The notes under the pieces are model-generated. The model worked only from the letters and a program-made list of their open reading frames with translations. It did not search any database and had not been told where the DNA came from. 64,000 bases of DNA. Origin: Litsea cubeba. Lineage: Eukaryota > Streptophyta > Magnoliopsida > Laurales > Lauraceae. The position numbers and the translations under genes were made by a program. This document shows, in pieces, positions 1 through 10,678 of this stretch; the stretch's first letter is position 1, and each line of letters opens with the position of its first letter. The stretch lies in the NCBI GenBank assembly GCA_012931725.1, contig CM022944.1, positions 72,325,784 to 72,389,783 of the forward strand, given 5' to 3'.

Positions 1-2912
1 GAAGATTCTAAAGTGCTTGACTGTTGCTTTTCTCCCAAACCATAGCTCATAAGGAGTTTTGTCTTCATGTGGCCTGATCAAGCATCGATTCTGAATGTAT
101 ACAGCCGTATGGATTGCCTCCTTCCAGTATTTGTCAGCTAGCTTGCTCTCAGTTAGCATTGTGCGAGCCATCTCTTGCACGGTGCGATTTTTCCGTTCCA
201 CAACTCCATTTTGCTGTGGAGTTCTAGGGGCTGAATATTGTCTTTGAATGCCATGGTGCTCACAATAGTTAGTGAACTCTTCAGTGTGAATTCACCTCCT
301 CGATCAGACCTTAAAATCTTGATACGTTTTCCAAGCATATTTTCAACCTGTGCTTTAAACACTTTAAAACGATCAAGTGCTTGATGTTTATGCTTAAGAA
401 ACAATACCCATGTCATACGAGTATAATCATCAATGCATAACATAAAATACTTATCTCCATTGGTGCTTTGAGTTCGTATCGGTCCACAGAGATCAGTGTG
501 CACTAGCTCAAGAGGTTTCTTTGAATGATGCTCCTTTGACTTGAACATTACCCTCGTTTGCTTTCCCTTTTGGCAAGAATCGCAAATGGGGTTGGAAGGC
601 TTTTCAACTGTAGACATACCTCTGACAGCCTTTGAATTACAAATCTTTGACATGTTATCAAAGTTTAGATGCCCAAGGCGTTTGTGCCACAACCAACTTT
701 CCTCTGTCCGACTCATCAAGCAAGTCTTTTCAGCTCCATCTGACAATGTATAGAGATTTCCAGCAGTCCTAGATCCAGTAGCCACTGTTTTGCCGTTGCT
801 ACACTTCTTGATAGCAAACCCATTCTTAGTGAAGACAACTTCGTGGCCTTTGTCACAGATCTGGCTCACACTAAGCAAGTTGTGTCTCAGTCCAGACACA
901 TATAAGACCTCTTCTGATCTGATCTTGTTTTCCTTTAGCTGAACAACACCTTTTCTGCAGATTTTGGCACCATCATTGTTACCAAACTTCACTGATCCGC
1001 CTTCATAGTGCTGTAATTTGACGAATTTTTCTTTATCACCTGTCATATGGCCTGAGCAGCCACTATCAAGGACCCATGGTGCTGCCTTCTTTTGTGCATT
1101 GAATGCCATTTGCACAATGAGAGATTCCTTGGAATTATCTTCCCTTTTCTTTGCCCTCCATGCCTTAACTAACTTGGGGTTCTTTTCAACCTGAAATTGG
1201 TTAGCAATAGGCAACCTACAATCCCTAGTCAAGTGTCCATAATTATGACACTTATAGCACTCAATTTTGTGGCTGTTTAGGATTGAAAAAGGGTTCCTAG
1301 TCACAAATGGGCTGTTTCTAACATAGAATTTGCATTCAGCCCTTTTATGTCCATATCTATTGCAATGATAACAGTAACCATAGAATCTGAACATTCTTCG
1401 TTTCTTAGGTGGCTGGTTAAACTCCACAAACCTTTTCTTATTGACCATCTCAATACTAGGCTGAATTTGAAGCTTTGTAGCCTTAAGAGGTATGGCACTT
1501 TGTTTCATAAACAAAGAAGGTGCAGCTTTAGAGGACTCTCCGGTCTCAAATCCAATACCAAATTTATTGTGGAAGGGCTTTTGAACTTTCAGAATTTCAT
1601 TGAGTTTCATTGTCCCTTCAATTGCTTGGAGCACTTTGAGTTTTTGGCTACTTTCCAAGTTTTCAGCCATTGCTCTATCGATTTCAGTTTCAAGTTTCAT
1701 AGCCTCTTCCTTTTTGATACTTATTTGATTTTCAAGGACTTCCACCATTCTTTTATATTCTTCAACTTGAGTTTTCAAAGCAATAACTGAACTTTCAGAT
1801 TCATGAAGAAGTTTCAGATTTTTCTTACTTGTTTCTCGTTCCATGCTAAGCTCCTCAAGTGCGGCAATGAGTTCTTCTTCAAGATTGACCTCAGCCTCCT
1901 CTTCCTCTTCCGACTCTTGCTCCTCTTCTTCTTCAACAGTAACCATGAAGAGAGCTTCAGTTGCCTCGGCTGATTCATCATCGTCTGAAGTTTCAGACGT
2001 GCTGTCATTATATTGACTGATGAAGCTTTTTGCTTTGCCCCTCTTTCTGAAATTTTTCTTCCATTTACTCTTATCAACATAAGAGTCATCATCATTGTTT
2101 TCTTTCAGCGGACACTTCGCAGCAAAGTGACCAACACCGCCACAATTGAAGCATTTAAAGGGTAGCTTCCCTTTGTACTTTCCATTGCTTCCTTTCTTCA
2201 GCTTTCTAACTAATTGAGCCTCAAGCTCATCATCATCAGTATCAGCATCATGACCAGCAGTCTCTTTTCCCTTTTTCTGAAATTTGAAGGCCGCTTCTCT
2301 ATCAGATGAAGACGTCTTACCTATGCGCATCTCATAGGCAGTAAGTGAACCATGCAACTCATCCATGGTAAATTCATTCAGATCCTTGGCTTCTTCTATG
2401 GCTAACACTTTTGAATCAAACCGGGGAAGAAGAGATCTTAGAACCTTTTTGATGATGACTGGTTCTTTAATCTCCTCCCCTAGCCCACGAATGTCGTTCG
2501 TGACTTCATTCACTCGTTGCATATACGAGTCAACATTCTCGCTTTCCTCCATGCGAAGAGACTCGAGTTGAGAGCGATGAGTTTGCAATTTTGCTTCTTT
2601 GATCTTCTCATCTCCTTCATGAATGCTTTTCAACTTGTCCCATATTTCCTTGGCTGTTTTGCATGCAATTACTTTGACCAGCTCGCTGTCCACAAGGCCA
2701 CTAAAGAGTGCATTCTGCGCCTTGGAGTCGTTGTCTGCTAACTTCTTCGTTGTAGCATCAGTGGGTACGATGGCAATATTGTAACCGACTCTGACGGTCT
2801 CCCAGACATCATAGCCAAGTGATTTGATGAAGGCCTGCATTCTGATCTTCCAGAAGGAGTAATTAGAACCATCAAACAAAGGTGCTTTCTTATTCCTTGT
2901 ATTGGTTGCCAT
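1..2912 (-). pseudogene. Ty1/copia Gag-Pol polyprotein (gag, protease, start of integrase), frameshifted
   Basis: Encodes the particle protein and the first Pol enzymes of a copia element. Counting from an upstream Met at 2924: a UBN2/DUF4219-type gag region at residues 5-230; CCHC zinc knuckle 1 at C258-C261-H266-C271; a Glu-rich, coiled-coil-like stretch at 320-430; knuckle 2 at C518-C521-H526-C531; knuckle 3 at C556-C559-H564-C569; protease motif DSG at 620; the integrase HHCC finger (H747, H752, C781, C784) and catalytic Asp 811 and 874. The chosen start is the Met at 2912 (MATNTR), typical of copia gag. A one-base deletion near 280 shifts the frame just after the second catalytic Asp; the integrase sequence, including its conserved RPHEDKTPYE-like motif, continues in another frame to base 1. 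Three knuckles separated by a coiled coil are more than the single knuckle usual in copia gag. Confidence 0.9.
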
Positions 2913-2967
2913 GTGATTTGACAAGAGATCACCCTTAGCGTGTTAAGCTTATCAAGGGAACCTTGGC

Positions 2968-2979
2968 GCTCTGATACCA
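2968..2979 (-). promoter_or_regulatory. Primer-binding site, initiator tRNA-Met type
   Basis: The minus strand reads TGGTATCAGAGC, the complement of the 3' end of plant initiator tRNA-Met and the standard priming site of plant copia elements. It lies two bases from the LTR end (2982), fixing that LTR boundary and the element's orientation. Confidence 0.95.
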
Positions 2980-2981
2980 AT

Positions 2982-4048
2982 TGTTAGATATCGCGATCAC
3001 TGAGGGGGGGGGGGGGGTGAATCAGTGATTCCTTAAAAACAGGTCCAATTTAACAACAAAAGCAAATCAAATCACACAAGGATACCAGATTTAACGTGGT
3101 TCACCAAAAGGCTACGTCCACGGTTCAAAGACTGTCCGAACATCGATCCGGAACAGGTCTGAATCTATTTAGTCGCACCAACGACAAAGAGCACCAACCC
3201 TTAAGTTTCAGATAGCACCAACTATCTAGGAAGCACCTACTCCCTTTACAATTTATCTGCACCAACAGATAGGATCACCAAACCCCTAACACCAAGCACC
3301 AACTTGATGTTCTACAGAATTAAAGTAGAGAACTTTTCTACAGCCCTTCCCCTCTACAATCTCTCTCTCTCAATCCCTTACAAATTGAAATTTAAAGCAT
3401 AAAAAGAGAGACACTTATCTATGGATGAATCACCATCTTCATGAGCATATTTTCGTCCAACTTGCTGTAGAAACTTGCAGCACAATAGCACACAGCAGCA
3501 CCTTCTTCTCCTATCACTCTTCTCTCCAAAACCCACTCTTTTGTTCTCTCTTCTCTTCTATCCTAATGAAAATGAACTTAGCAAGCCTTTATGTAGGTTA
3601 TGGTAACCCTAAAGAGTGTTCAAATTAGGCTAGAATTCGTTTAGAAAGAGTCCCAAACGAAATACATAAGTTTCCTGAATTTTCGTGCAAAATTTCTATT
3701 TCTGCGCAATTCTGGTTTCTCGTGCTCGGTCGACCGCGTGGGGTCCTCGGTCGACCGGCGACACACTGTGGCAACAAATAACTGGGAGCTAACTGAGACT
3801 GTTTTCTGCAGATTTCTCTTGCCCGGTCGACCGCGTGGGGTCCCCGGTCGACCGGCCACACTGCTTCAGGAATTTTGATTTCCTGTACTGTTTCAGCTCT
3901 GTTTTCTCTTTGAAGCTCTATCAACACCACACTATCAACACCACACTTGTGACATTGTGTTGACAATAATTCCAACACAAAATGATACTTGAGATACTAA
4001 ACACTTCAATGCTTCATAAGACTTCTCAAGGCATCTCAAATTCCAACA
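2982..4048 (-). repeat. 5' LTR of the Ty1/copia element (1067 bp)
   Basis: Read on the minus strand, it starts TGTTGGAATTTGAGATGCC and ends ATATCTAACA, so it has TG...CA ends with a short inverted repeat (TGTTGGA / TCTAACA). The inner boundary is set by the primer-binding site. The outer boundary is set where A-type LTR sequence resumes at 4049. It contains a run of 14 G at 3004-3017 close to the U5 end, a possible TATA-like CATAAAGG near 3588-3595 (minus), and two pairs of GGTCGACC palindromes at 3727-3854. It contains no gene. Confidence 0.88.
3727..3854. repeat. Two pairs of CGGTCGACCG palindromes in the copia LTR
   Basis: The 10-bp perfect palindrome CGGTCGACCG occurs at 3727-3736, 3748-3757, 3824-3833 and 3845-3854. 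Within each pair the spacer is 11 bp (cgtggggtcct and cgtggggtccc), giving an exact 21-bp period; the pairs start 97 bp apart. The cluster is in the U3 part of the LTR, upstream of the TATA-like site. The function is unknown. Confidence 0.9.
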
Positions 4049-4647
4049 CCTATTGGAGTCATTTTGAGATGATCTACAGGCTCTGTCTTGGAAACCATGG
4101 TCCCAGGGAGCTTCGCCGCCGAGAGGCCTGATTTGGCTTCCGTGAGTCAAAGTATGGTTAAATGTTGTCGAAATGACATGAAACTTGACGTGTAGCCCTT
4201 TGTAAGCATCTTGAAGCCAGCCATGTGCTCTATCTGATGAGTGATGGCCTCGGTGGTTCTCGCCGCCGAGAGGCTTGATTTAGCTGTTTGAGGGTTGATG
4301 TAGGGTCAAACGTTGTCGGTTTGACTTGGAACTTGACGTGGAGCCTTTTGGATGTATTTTGAGACTATCCATAGGCTCTGATCGAAGATTTGGTGTATTT
4401 GATACTGTCACTGCCGAGAGCTCCTGTTCAGCTATTGGAGAAGCGTAGTTAGGCCAAATGATTTTAAAATGGCCCGAAACTTCTTACGTACTCCTCTTTT
4501 GGCTGTCTTGAAGAATCTTGCAGTTTTCATTTGATTCTGACAAGATTTGATTTTTGAAGTAGCATTGCCTATTTATGGCAGGTTGCGACTTCATGTAGTT
4601 CTCTTGATGTTGAAGAGGTAAAGTGACACTTTTTTTTTGTGTCAACA
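4049..4647 (-). repeat. Element A 3' LTR, U3 start
   Basis: Read on the minus strand it begins TGTTGACAC at 4647 and matches the first part of both LTRs of element B (27183 and 48460). It holds the degenerate repeat of about 165 bp typical of this family's U3, with the conserved phrase CTCTCGGCGGCGA or variants (4111-4123, 4259-4272). The copia insertion at 4048 cuts off the rest. Confidence 0.88.
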
Positions 4648-4662
4648 AATGCCCCCTTGAGG
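4648..4662 (-). promoter_or_regulatory. Polypurine tract of element A
   Basis: The minus strand reads ctcaagggggcattt immediately before the LTR start TGTTGACA. The same purine-rich stretch precedes the 3' LTR of element B at 48447-48459. In Ty3/gypsy elements this site primes plus-strand DNA synthesis. Confidence 0.75.
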
Positions 4663-5803
4663 TACAGTGACGAGTTGCTTAACTATTGTAGTCGATGTGC
4701 CTCGAAGAGAGTCTTGAAGGAGAGCTTGTGACTTGACCTAGAGTCTTTGAGCAGTCTTTCTTTTGGTAGAGTGGCTTTCTGAGCTTCTAAGGGAATTTTA
4801 TGGTAGTGAAAGGAATCACGTACCGTCTCGAGGCAAAGTTTTGAATATGACATCAGGGATGTAGATTTGGGTTTTTTGTTTTTGACCTTGTGACCTAACA
4901 AGCTGTATGTGGCAGGTTAGGGGGTCGGGTTTGGTTTTGATCTTGTGACCTAACAAGCTGTATGTGGCAAGTTAAGGGATCAGGTTTTGGTTTTTTGGTT
5001 TTGGTCTTGTGACCTAACAAGCTGTACGTGGCAAGTTAGTGGATAGGATTTGGTTTGGATTTTTGTGGAATGTCAGTTTCAAGATTTTGGCTCAATTTGG
5101 TATATGAGGCTTGATGGTTTGATTTTTTGGAAGCTCATGGGGCTTGAAATTTCTCTATGTTTTTTTTTTTTTGTATGGTCCAATCAACTCAAAAGAGGCA
5201 TGGAACCATTTTTGTATGCTCTTGGTAAGAGGGATCTCTCTTTGTCTAAAAGCCCATTTTTTATCATTATTTTTTTTAGTGCCTAGGTGGTCAAACCTGG
5301 CTCATATAGGCTAACCCATGGGACCTTAAGCTTTTGAAACGGCTTAGATCTCATATGATGTCATTTTTATAAAGAATATCTAAAAATATCTCATTTGGAT
5401 AGAGAATATCTAAGAATATCTTTATTTGGAGAGAATCTCTCATGTTCCCTTTATTTTGGGAGAGAATATTTCAAGATATCTTTCTTTGGGAGAGAATATC
5501 TCAAATCTCCTATCTTTTGGGAGAAAATCTCTCATTGATTTCTTTTTGGGAGAGAATCCCTCAAGATATCTTTCTTTTGGGAAAGAATCTTTCTAATTTC
5601 TTTCTTTTGGTAAGGTTACTAATTAGTAACACTTACCTCTTTCTTGTTTCCTTCTTTGGTTTGCTCTCTTCTATAGAAGCAAAGGGAGGTTGGATCTCTT
5701 GCTCTTATTGCTTTCTTTTGCAAAAATCTCAAGAGTGCTCCAAGACCAAGAGTTCTTCAAGAATCTTCAAACTTTTCTACTTCTTCTCCATCATTGGCTT
5801 CAG
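4663..5803 (+). other. Region between the polypurine tract and the antisense gene of A
   Basis: No coding frame is supported. It holds three copies of a unit with CTTGTGACCTAACAAGCTGT at 4887, 4942 and 5006, and then from about 5395 to 5600 a decayed array of GGGAGAGAATATCTCAA-like units, period about 30-40 bp. Element B has the same two arrays reversed (47640-48235), so they belong to the family. A TATAAAG at about 5369, also conserved in B (about 47705), could be the TATA box of the antisense gene; this is inference. A CAG/GTAAGT donor site ends the region at 5803. Confidence 0.55.
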
Positions 5804-6485
5804 GTAAGTCTTCTTTCTTAAGAAAACTCCTTGTAGAAAGTAGGATGGTAAAAAAAAAAAGTGTTTGTTTTTTTTATTTTTGTTTCTTTATTTTCTTCTT
5901 TTTCTTTTCTTTTTCGACGTGTTTACTTTTTTTTACACGTGTTTTTTTTTTGCTCGTGCATTTTTATTTTTTTTTTGCACGTTTTTTTTGTGGGTCGTAT
6001 GGACAGATCCGTACGGATCTAGCCGTACGGCCACGTGGCCTGTGGGCTAGCTCCCTTTTTTTTCTTTTTTTTTTGTTTTCTTTCTCTCTCTCTCTGTTTT
6101 TTTTTTTGAGAAAGTTTCTTTTTTTTTTGCTCATCATGATAACGCTTTTGTTTTTTGGCAAACCAAGATTTTCATGCATGCATTTTTTGTATATTGAATT
6201 GGTAGCATGATGTGATAGCATACCTGAAAGTTTTTACAAATTTGGGAATTTGGAGCTCACAGCGATGTTGAGCCCTTCTTGATTTTGCAGAGACTTTGAG
6301 GTTTCGAAAGTTTGGAGTTTCGGAGCTCGTAGCAATGTTGAGCCCATCTTCAAGCTTTCTATTTCTTTCAGGGTATTTCCTTTTTCTTCGAAATTGCCTC
6401 GGAGTCATGTCAAAATTTCGCCAGGTTTTTTTTAACGAATTCTGTCATTTTGATGATTGATCTTTTTATTTTCCATCCTTTGCAG
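5804..6485 (+). other. Probable leading intron of A's antisense gene
   Basis: It begins CAG/GTAAGT at 5804 and ends ...CCTTTGCAG at 6485, followed by GGTTCCTCAAGA. Element B has a matching intron on the other strand (46610-47267) with a GT donor and a CAG acceptor at the equivalent places. The interior is very T-rich with long T runs, plus the palindromes GATCCGTACGGATC (6007-6020) and GCCGTACGGC (6024-6033). Near 6250-6350 are two copies of the GAGCTC..AGC.ATGTTGAGCCC motif that also occurs in the gag leader. Confidence 0.6.
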
Positions 6486-8041
6486 GTGGTTCCTCAAGAA
6501 CGAACAAAGGTAAAGAGCCTGCTACAAGCATACCTCGTCAATCTGCTAGATCTTCCAATCCGGTCGCTCAGCAGGCCTGGGAGAAGGTCCAGTATGTTGA
6601 GAGAAACCTGGAAGAGTGTGACTCCCTCAACAGAGGTGGGATGAGGCAGCGACTGATCGCTCTCAAGGGAGAGGAATTTTATAAGATCGTGGTAAGCAGC
6701 CGTCCGTGGGTTATGGATGATCAGAGGGTTTTGCCCAAGCCTACCTTCTTCTTTGATGATGCAGTCCCTGATGACATGACATACCAGAGGAGATGTTTTC
6801 AGTTCTTTTACTATCTCGATCATGAGCCTTGCTCCCACGTGCTCTAAGAGGGAAGATCCTCCAAGCTGGGTGAAAAGGACAAATGTAATCAAGACCGGGG
6901 TCAACATTGGCGGTTCTCCTGGATATGCGGAGAAGTCGCCTGCCGATATGAATATATTGATGCCGGCCAGTGGCTACTAGGGCTCTGATTATCCGTTGGT
7001 GTCTTTTGGACCGGTGGGCCTTGGTATTTTCAACGATGATGGTAGTAATTGGGTGAAGCCTTTTCGACTTTATGGCCGTTTCAGTATTGACTCCGAGTGA
7101 AGGTCGTGGACTGATCGGGTCCTGCTGATTGGTGGCGCCGTTTTGAAGGAAGCGGAGATTTTTGATGTGGTCCGTGCCCTTAGGGTGACCATGATCTTTT
7201 CCGACGAGACCTTCATGGCTATGTTGGAGTCATTCCTTCCACAAACCAATACCTTCGTTGTCACGAATAGTGAGATTGGTTTTTCTTTGAAGGAGATGAG
7301 CGCCATTACTGGATTGCCTATCCTTGGTAAACTCTATGAAGAGTTCATGCCGATCGACAGCGTCCTTGAGGAGCAGTCGGAGGAGTTCAGGCTCTTGTAC
7401 TTTCAGCTTGTCGCCTTCTATGATTTTTTGAAGGAGAAGGAGGGCTCGAAAGTTAGATCCAGTAGTTGGAAGAGTTCTGGCTCTTCGTTCCTCAACTTTT
7501 TTGACAGTAGGGAGTCTTCTGATAGCACGACACGGGAAGACAAGAAGAAGACTTCCACTATGCAAGAAGAGTTTAGGGGTTTCTTCATGAGTACAGATGC
7601 CATTTGCTCTAACATTGCACTGCGGAGAGATCTCGCTGTTTACCTCACTTATTGGTTAGGTGAGGCTATTTTTGCTGGAGGAGATGGAATGCATATCAGG
7701 CTGCATTCCATTTCTCTGGCTTGTCAGATGGCATTTGGAGAGCGACTTGCTTTAGTGCGTGGTCTTTACTCCTACCTGTGCACCAAATTGCAGGCTGTTG
7801 CTTTCTTGGTTCGGCTTGGGCTTCCAATGAACAGGGTGTTTTCAGCCCATATTTTCTATTCATGTTTTGTATACCACTGTCCTGGCTTCCATCGGCTGGG
7901 TGCTTTCTACTTGTGCTTTTTTTTTAGAAGAGGAAGACTTGGCGATGCCTGAGGTTCCGAACGATGAGGTGGTGTCGAATCCGGCTGTAGCACCTGAAGA
8001 AGAACCGAGGGACTCTGGAGTGAATCTAGAATCTCCAATTG

Positions 8042-8109
8042 GTATAACTTCTTTTGTTTTTTTTTTTTGTTTTTGTGACTTAATTTGCTAACAAATTTTT
8101 TTTTGTCAG
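8042..8109 (+). other. Intron in A's antisense gene (68 nt)
   Basis: It starts GTATAACTT and ends TTTTGTCAG, with a T-rich tract before the acceptor. The orthologous intron in B is at 43829-43894 (66 nt). Conservation of both splice sites in two diverged copies supports a real spliced gene. Confidence 0.65.
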
Positions 8110-8220
8110 CGGACTTACCACAGGATTCCGATGACTTTGAACCATCGATGGACGCAAATGTTGATGATGCTTCTGATGAGTTCATGGAGGAAGAGAGTGT
8201 TCCACCAGTCATCGAAGAAG

Positions 8221-8295
8221 GTATTTTATAGTAATAACCCTGATAATGATTTTCAAACAGGATCATATTCATACCTTTTTGTGTTTCTTTGGCAG
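8221..8295 (+). other. Intron in A's antisense gene (75 nt)
   Basis: It starts GTATTTTATAG and ends TTCTTTGGCAG. The intron in B (43643-43717) is also 75 nt with the same ends. It is flanked by acidic linker coding sequence (..VIEE / GFEVTEESP). Confidence 0.65.
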
Positions 8296-9227
8296 GTTTT
8301 GAAGTGACGGAAGAGAGTCCAATGCTTCCTTTAGAACCAAAACAAGGGATGCTAGAGGTTGATCCGGAGGTAAAACCTCCTAGAACCAGTTCTGACACAG
8401 TTGAGGAGATACCTCGTGCTGAGATTCCTTCCCCAGTGGCTCCAACTAGAAAGAATTCTTTTGTTACTCTTCTAACAGGTCATGACATGAGCAGCCGACC
8501 GACGGAGCGGGGCGAATCTTCGTCTGGGCCATCTCTTCTATTTGCGAAGGTGTTGGCAAGGGTTTTGAGCTCTTGGATTGAGACTCTCCTTTCTGGACAC
8601 TTGGATGCCAGATTTGGCATGATCCAGCATGTGCAGGAGACTCTCACTGATGTCGAGAAGTTGGTATGGACGTCACAGGTGCCAGGGCGATCGTTGATAG
8701 GATCATTGCACTCGGTGACAAGTGGTTTGAGACCATGGACTTCCCTGATGACCAGTTCTTCAAGGAGATGTTCTTGGATCCTGCTAACAGAGCTAAGTCT
8801 GACCTGAATGAAGCTACATAGAGCAGGTAGTAGGCAGTCCGAGAGAAGAACTTAAAAGAGCTAGCCATTATCGGGCTGAGGCACAACCTTAACATCCTTG
8901 ATAGGGAGTTTGATGAGGCTAGGAAATGTCTTGAGCATTTGAAGGCACAAGTCGCTGCCAGGTGGGCTGCTAACAGAGGCTCGTGATAGGGAGAGTGCTA
9001 TGATTCGCCGGGTTGCAGATGCCGATCGAGTTCTCGAAAGGAAGATTCAAGAAGACGAACAAGGGAAAACTGCTCGGGATAAGCTTCCCGGTATAAAAGA
9101 AGGGTTACAGCCTTCTCCAACATCTCATGGCAAGTTCCTGAAGAAGTGTGCCTTGGAAACTATGCTGGCTGAGGCCAAGAGTTTGCTTGAGGAGCTAAAA
9201 CTTTGGCTAGAGACCATTTTTGGTTGA

Positions 9228-10678
9228 GCTCCTGATTTTTTGTAGCAAAAACTATCCTTTTTTTTTTGGTACCACATATATTTTTTTGGTACTCTTTTTT
9301 TTTTGTGTAGTGCTTGTAAACACTTTTTTTTTTTGGTACCACATGTAATTTTTTGGTACTCTTTTTTTTGTTTTCCCTATCCTCACTTAAATCCTTTTGT
9401 GATGAAAGCAATTGCTAAATGGGATTTGATCAAAAGCTTGTCATTTTGTGAAAATATTTTGTCAAATGATTGTTTTGGCATGGGAGCCAGATTTTGTTTG
9501 TGGCATGGAAGCCGATTTTGGCATGAGAGCCGATTTTTGTGGCATTGATAGCCGAGTTTGTGGCATTGATAGCCGGTTTGTGGCATTGATAGCCGGTTTG
9601 GTGGCATTGATAGCCGGTTTTGGTGGCATTGACAGCCGGGTTTTTTGAAAACCAAGTTCTGGTTTGTGGCATTGATAGCCGGTTTGCTGGCATTTATAGC
9701 AAGTTTTGGTGGCATCCATAGCCCGTTTTGGTTTTCAAAAATGCAAGTATCGAGCCTCCCTGCTGAATGGTCTTGCAAGTATCGATGGAATGTCGCATCC
9801 TTGCTTATTCGGTTGCGAGTATCGATGGAATGTTGCATCCTCGTGGATTTGGGTGCAAGTATCGATGGAATGTCGCATCCTTGCTTTTCAAAAATTTTGG
9901 TTTTGCGGATACTTACTTGATGTCGTTTCCCCACGATTTTTGAAATTTACGGTTTTCTCGAACCTTTGGATTGTGGATATCAACTGAAATGTTGCATCTC
10001 CATGATTTCTTAGTTTTTCTTTTCAACCTTTGAAATTTGGGTTGTGGATATCAACTGAAATGTTGTGTCTCCATGATTTTAGGTTTTCTCGAACCTTTGA
10101 AATTTGGGTTGTGGATATGAACTGAAATGTTGTGTCTCCACGATTTTAGGTTTTCTCGAACCTTTGAAATTTGGGTTGTGGATATGAACTGAAATGTTAA
10201 GTCTCCATGTTTTATTTATTTATTTTGCAAGTATCGACGAAATGTCGCTTCTCTGCAATTTTGGAAGTGTCGAACATGGTTCGCATGCGTCCGATTTGTG
10301 TGAGTATTGACTAAGTGTCGCTTCCTCGGGGTTTTTTAAAAAAATATTTTTTTTGTTTAAAGACACGAGGGTCGTAAGTCTTGACCTAAAACCATTTTGG
10401 CGGAAAAAGGCAGGGTGGACTAGGGTAGAAATCCTTGAATCCGATTTATTTCAAACCATGAATTTTGGGTTCAAGGATTGAAAATTTTGGTCAAGTTAGG
10501 GAGAGGCTCCTAAACTTGGATTTTTTGAACAATGAAATGATGAAAGTAAGCATTGTTTGAATTTCTAGAAATTCCAACATTTGATATGAAAATTCTAAAA
10601 AAAGTGGGTTTGACGAGCGAGTACCTGGAAATAGGTTTTGGTTATATAGGCATTGCTCTTACCCAGTTGGGTAAGTCC
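9228..10678. repeat. Spacer of element A: four tandem-array modules
   Basis: Non-coding region between the 3' ends of the convergent antisense gene and pol. In order: GGTACC-containing units near 9265-9360; about ten units of a 20-25 bp repeat around GGCATTGATAGCCGG at 9478-9735; three to four units with GTATCGATGGAATGTCGCATC at 9770-9890; and about three units of roughly 75 bp with TTGTGGATATCAACTGAAATG at 9970-10200. From 10210 to 10678 the sequence is unique but conserved in B and D. The same module order occurs in B (41214-42705) and D (52626-53008 plus 56479-57466). Confidence 0.85.

Larger units (their letters stand above)
1..4048 (-). mobile_element. Ty1/copia LTR retrotransposon, 5' part
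   Basis: Minus-strand element whose 5' LTR (2982-4048), primer-binding site (2968-2979) and gag-protease-integrase frame are visible; the rest (integrase C-terminus, RT, RNase H, 3' LTR) lies beyond base 1. The order gag, protease, integrase before RT is diagnostic for copia. It was inserted into the 3' LTR of element A: directly after base 4048 the sequence continues as the A-type LTR (cctattggagtcattttgag), which matches the reverse complement of element B's 3' LTR near 49205. The second target-duplication copy is outside the window, so the insertion junction is checked on one side only. Confidence 0.9.
6486..9227 (+). pseudogene. Antisense PMD-like gene of element A (broken)
   Basis: Opposite in strand to A's gag-pol. 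The part at 7143-7905 contains ITGLPILGKLYEE, a long helical region and HSISLACQMAFGERLALVRG, which resemble the plant mobile domain (aminotransferase-like, PF10536) or the related PF04195 'putative gypsy type transposon' family; I recognise this by eye only. Upstream, 6486-6820 encodes a Ser-rich start and ECDSLNRGGMRQRLIALKG. Introns 8042-8109 and 8221-8295 have GT/AG ends and match element B in place and nearly in length. The C-terminus (8900-9227) is charged and coiled-coil-like, ending SLLEELKLWLETIFG. Damage: a deletion of about 50 bp near 6810, loss of about 1.1 kb relative to B after 7905, and several stops. I found no in-frame ATG in the first exon, so the start is unresolved. The role is unknown. 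Confidence 0.7.

Noticed and set aside
2982..3977. Alternative outer end of the copia LTR at 3977 (also ...ATTCCAACA)
   Set aside because: Sequence from 3978 to 4048 is not in the A-type LTR, whereas A-type LTR resumes exactly at 4049 after a second ATTCCAACA, so 4048 is the better boundary.
5442..6210. Hydrophobic, Phe/Leu-rich open frames
   Set aside because: They come from long T runs and the GAGAATATCTC array in a non-coding region; no conserved protein is shared with element B.
9530..9720. CRISPR-like array of short repeats
   Set aside because: Plant retrotransposon spacer; the repeats are degenerate and contiguous, without unique spacers or cas genes.
9430..9930. Repeated-peptide frames (NAINATKP-like)
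   Set aside because: They are translations of the GGCATTGATAGCC tandem array in several frames, so not evidence of a gene.
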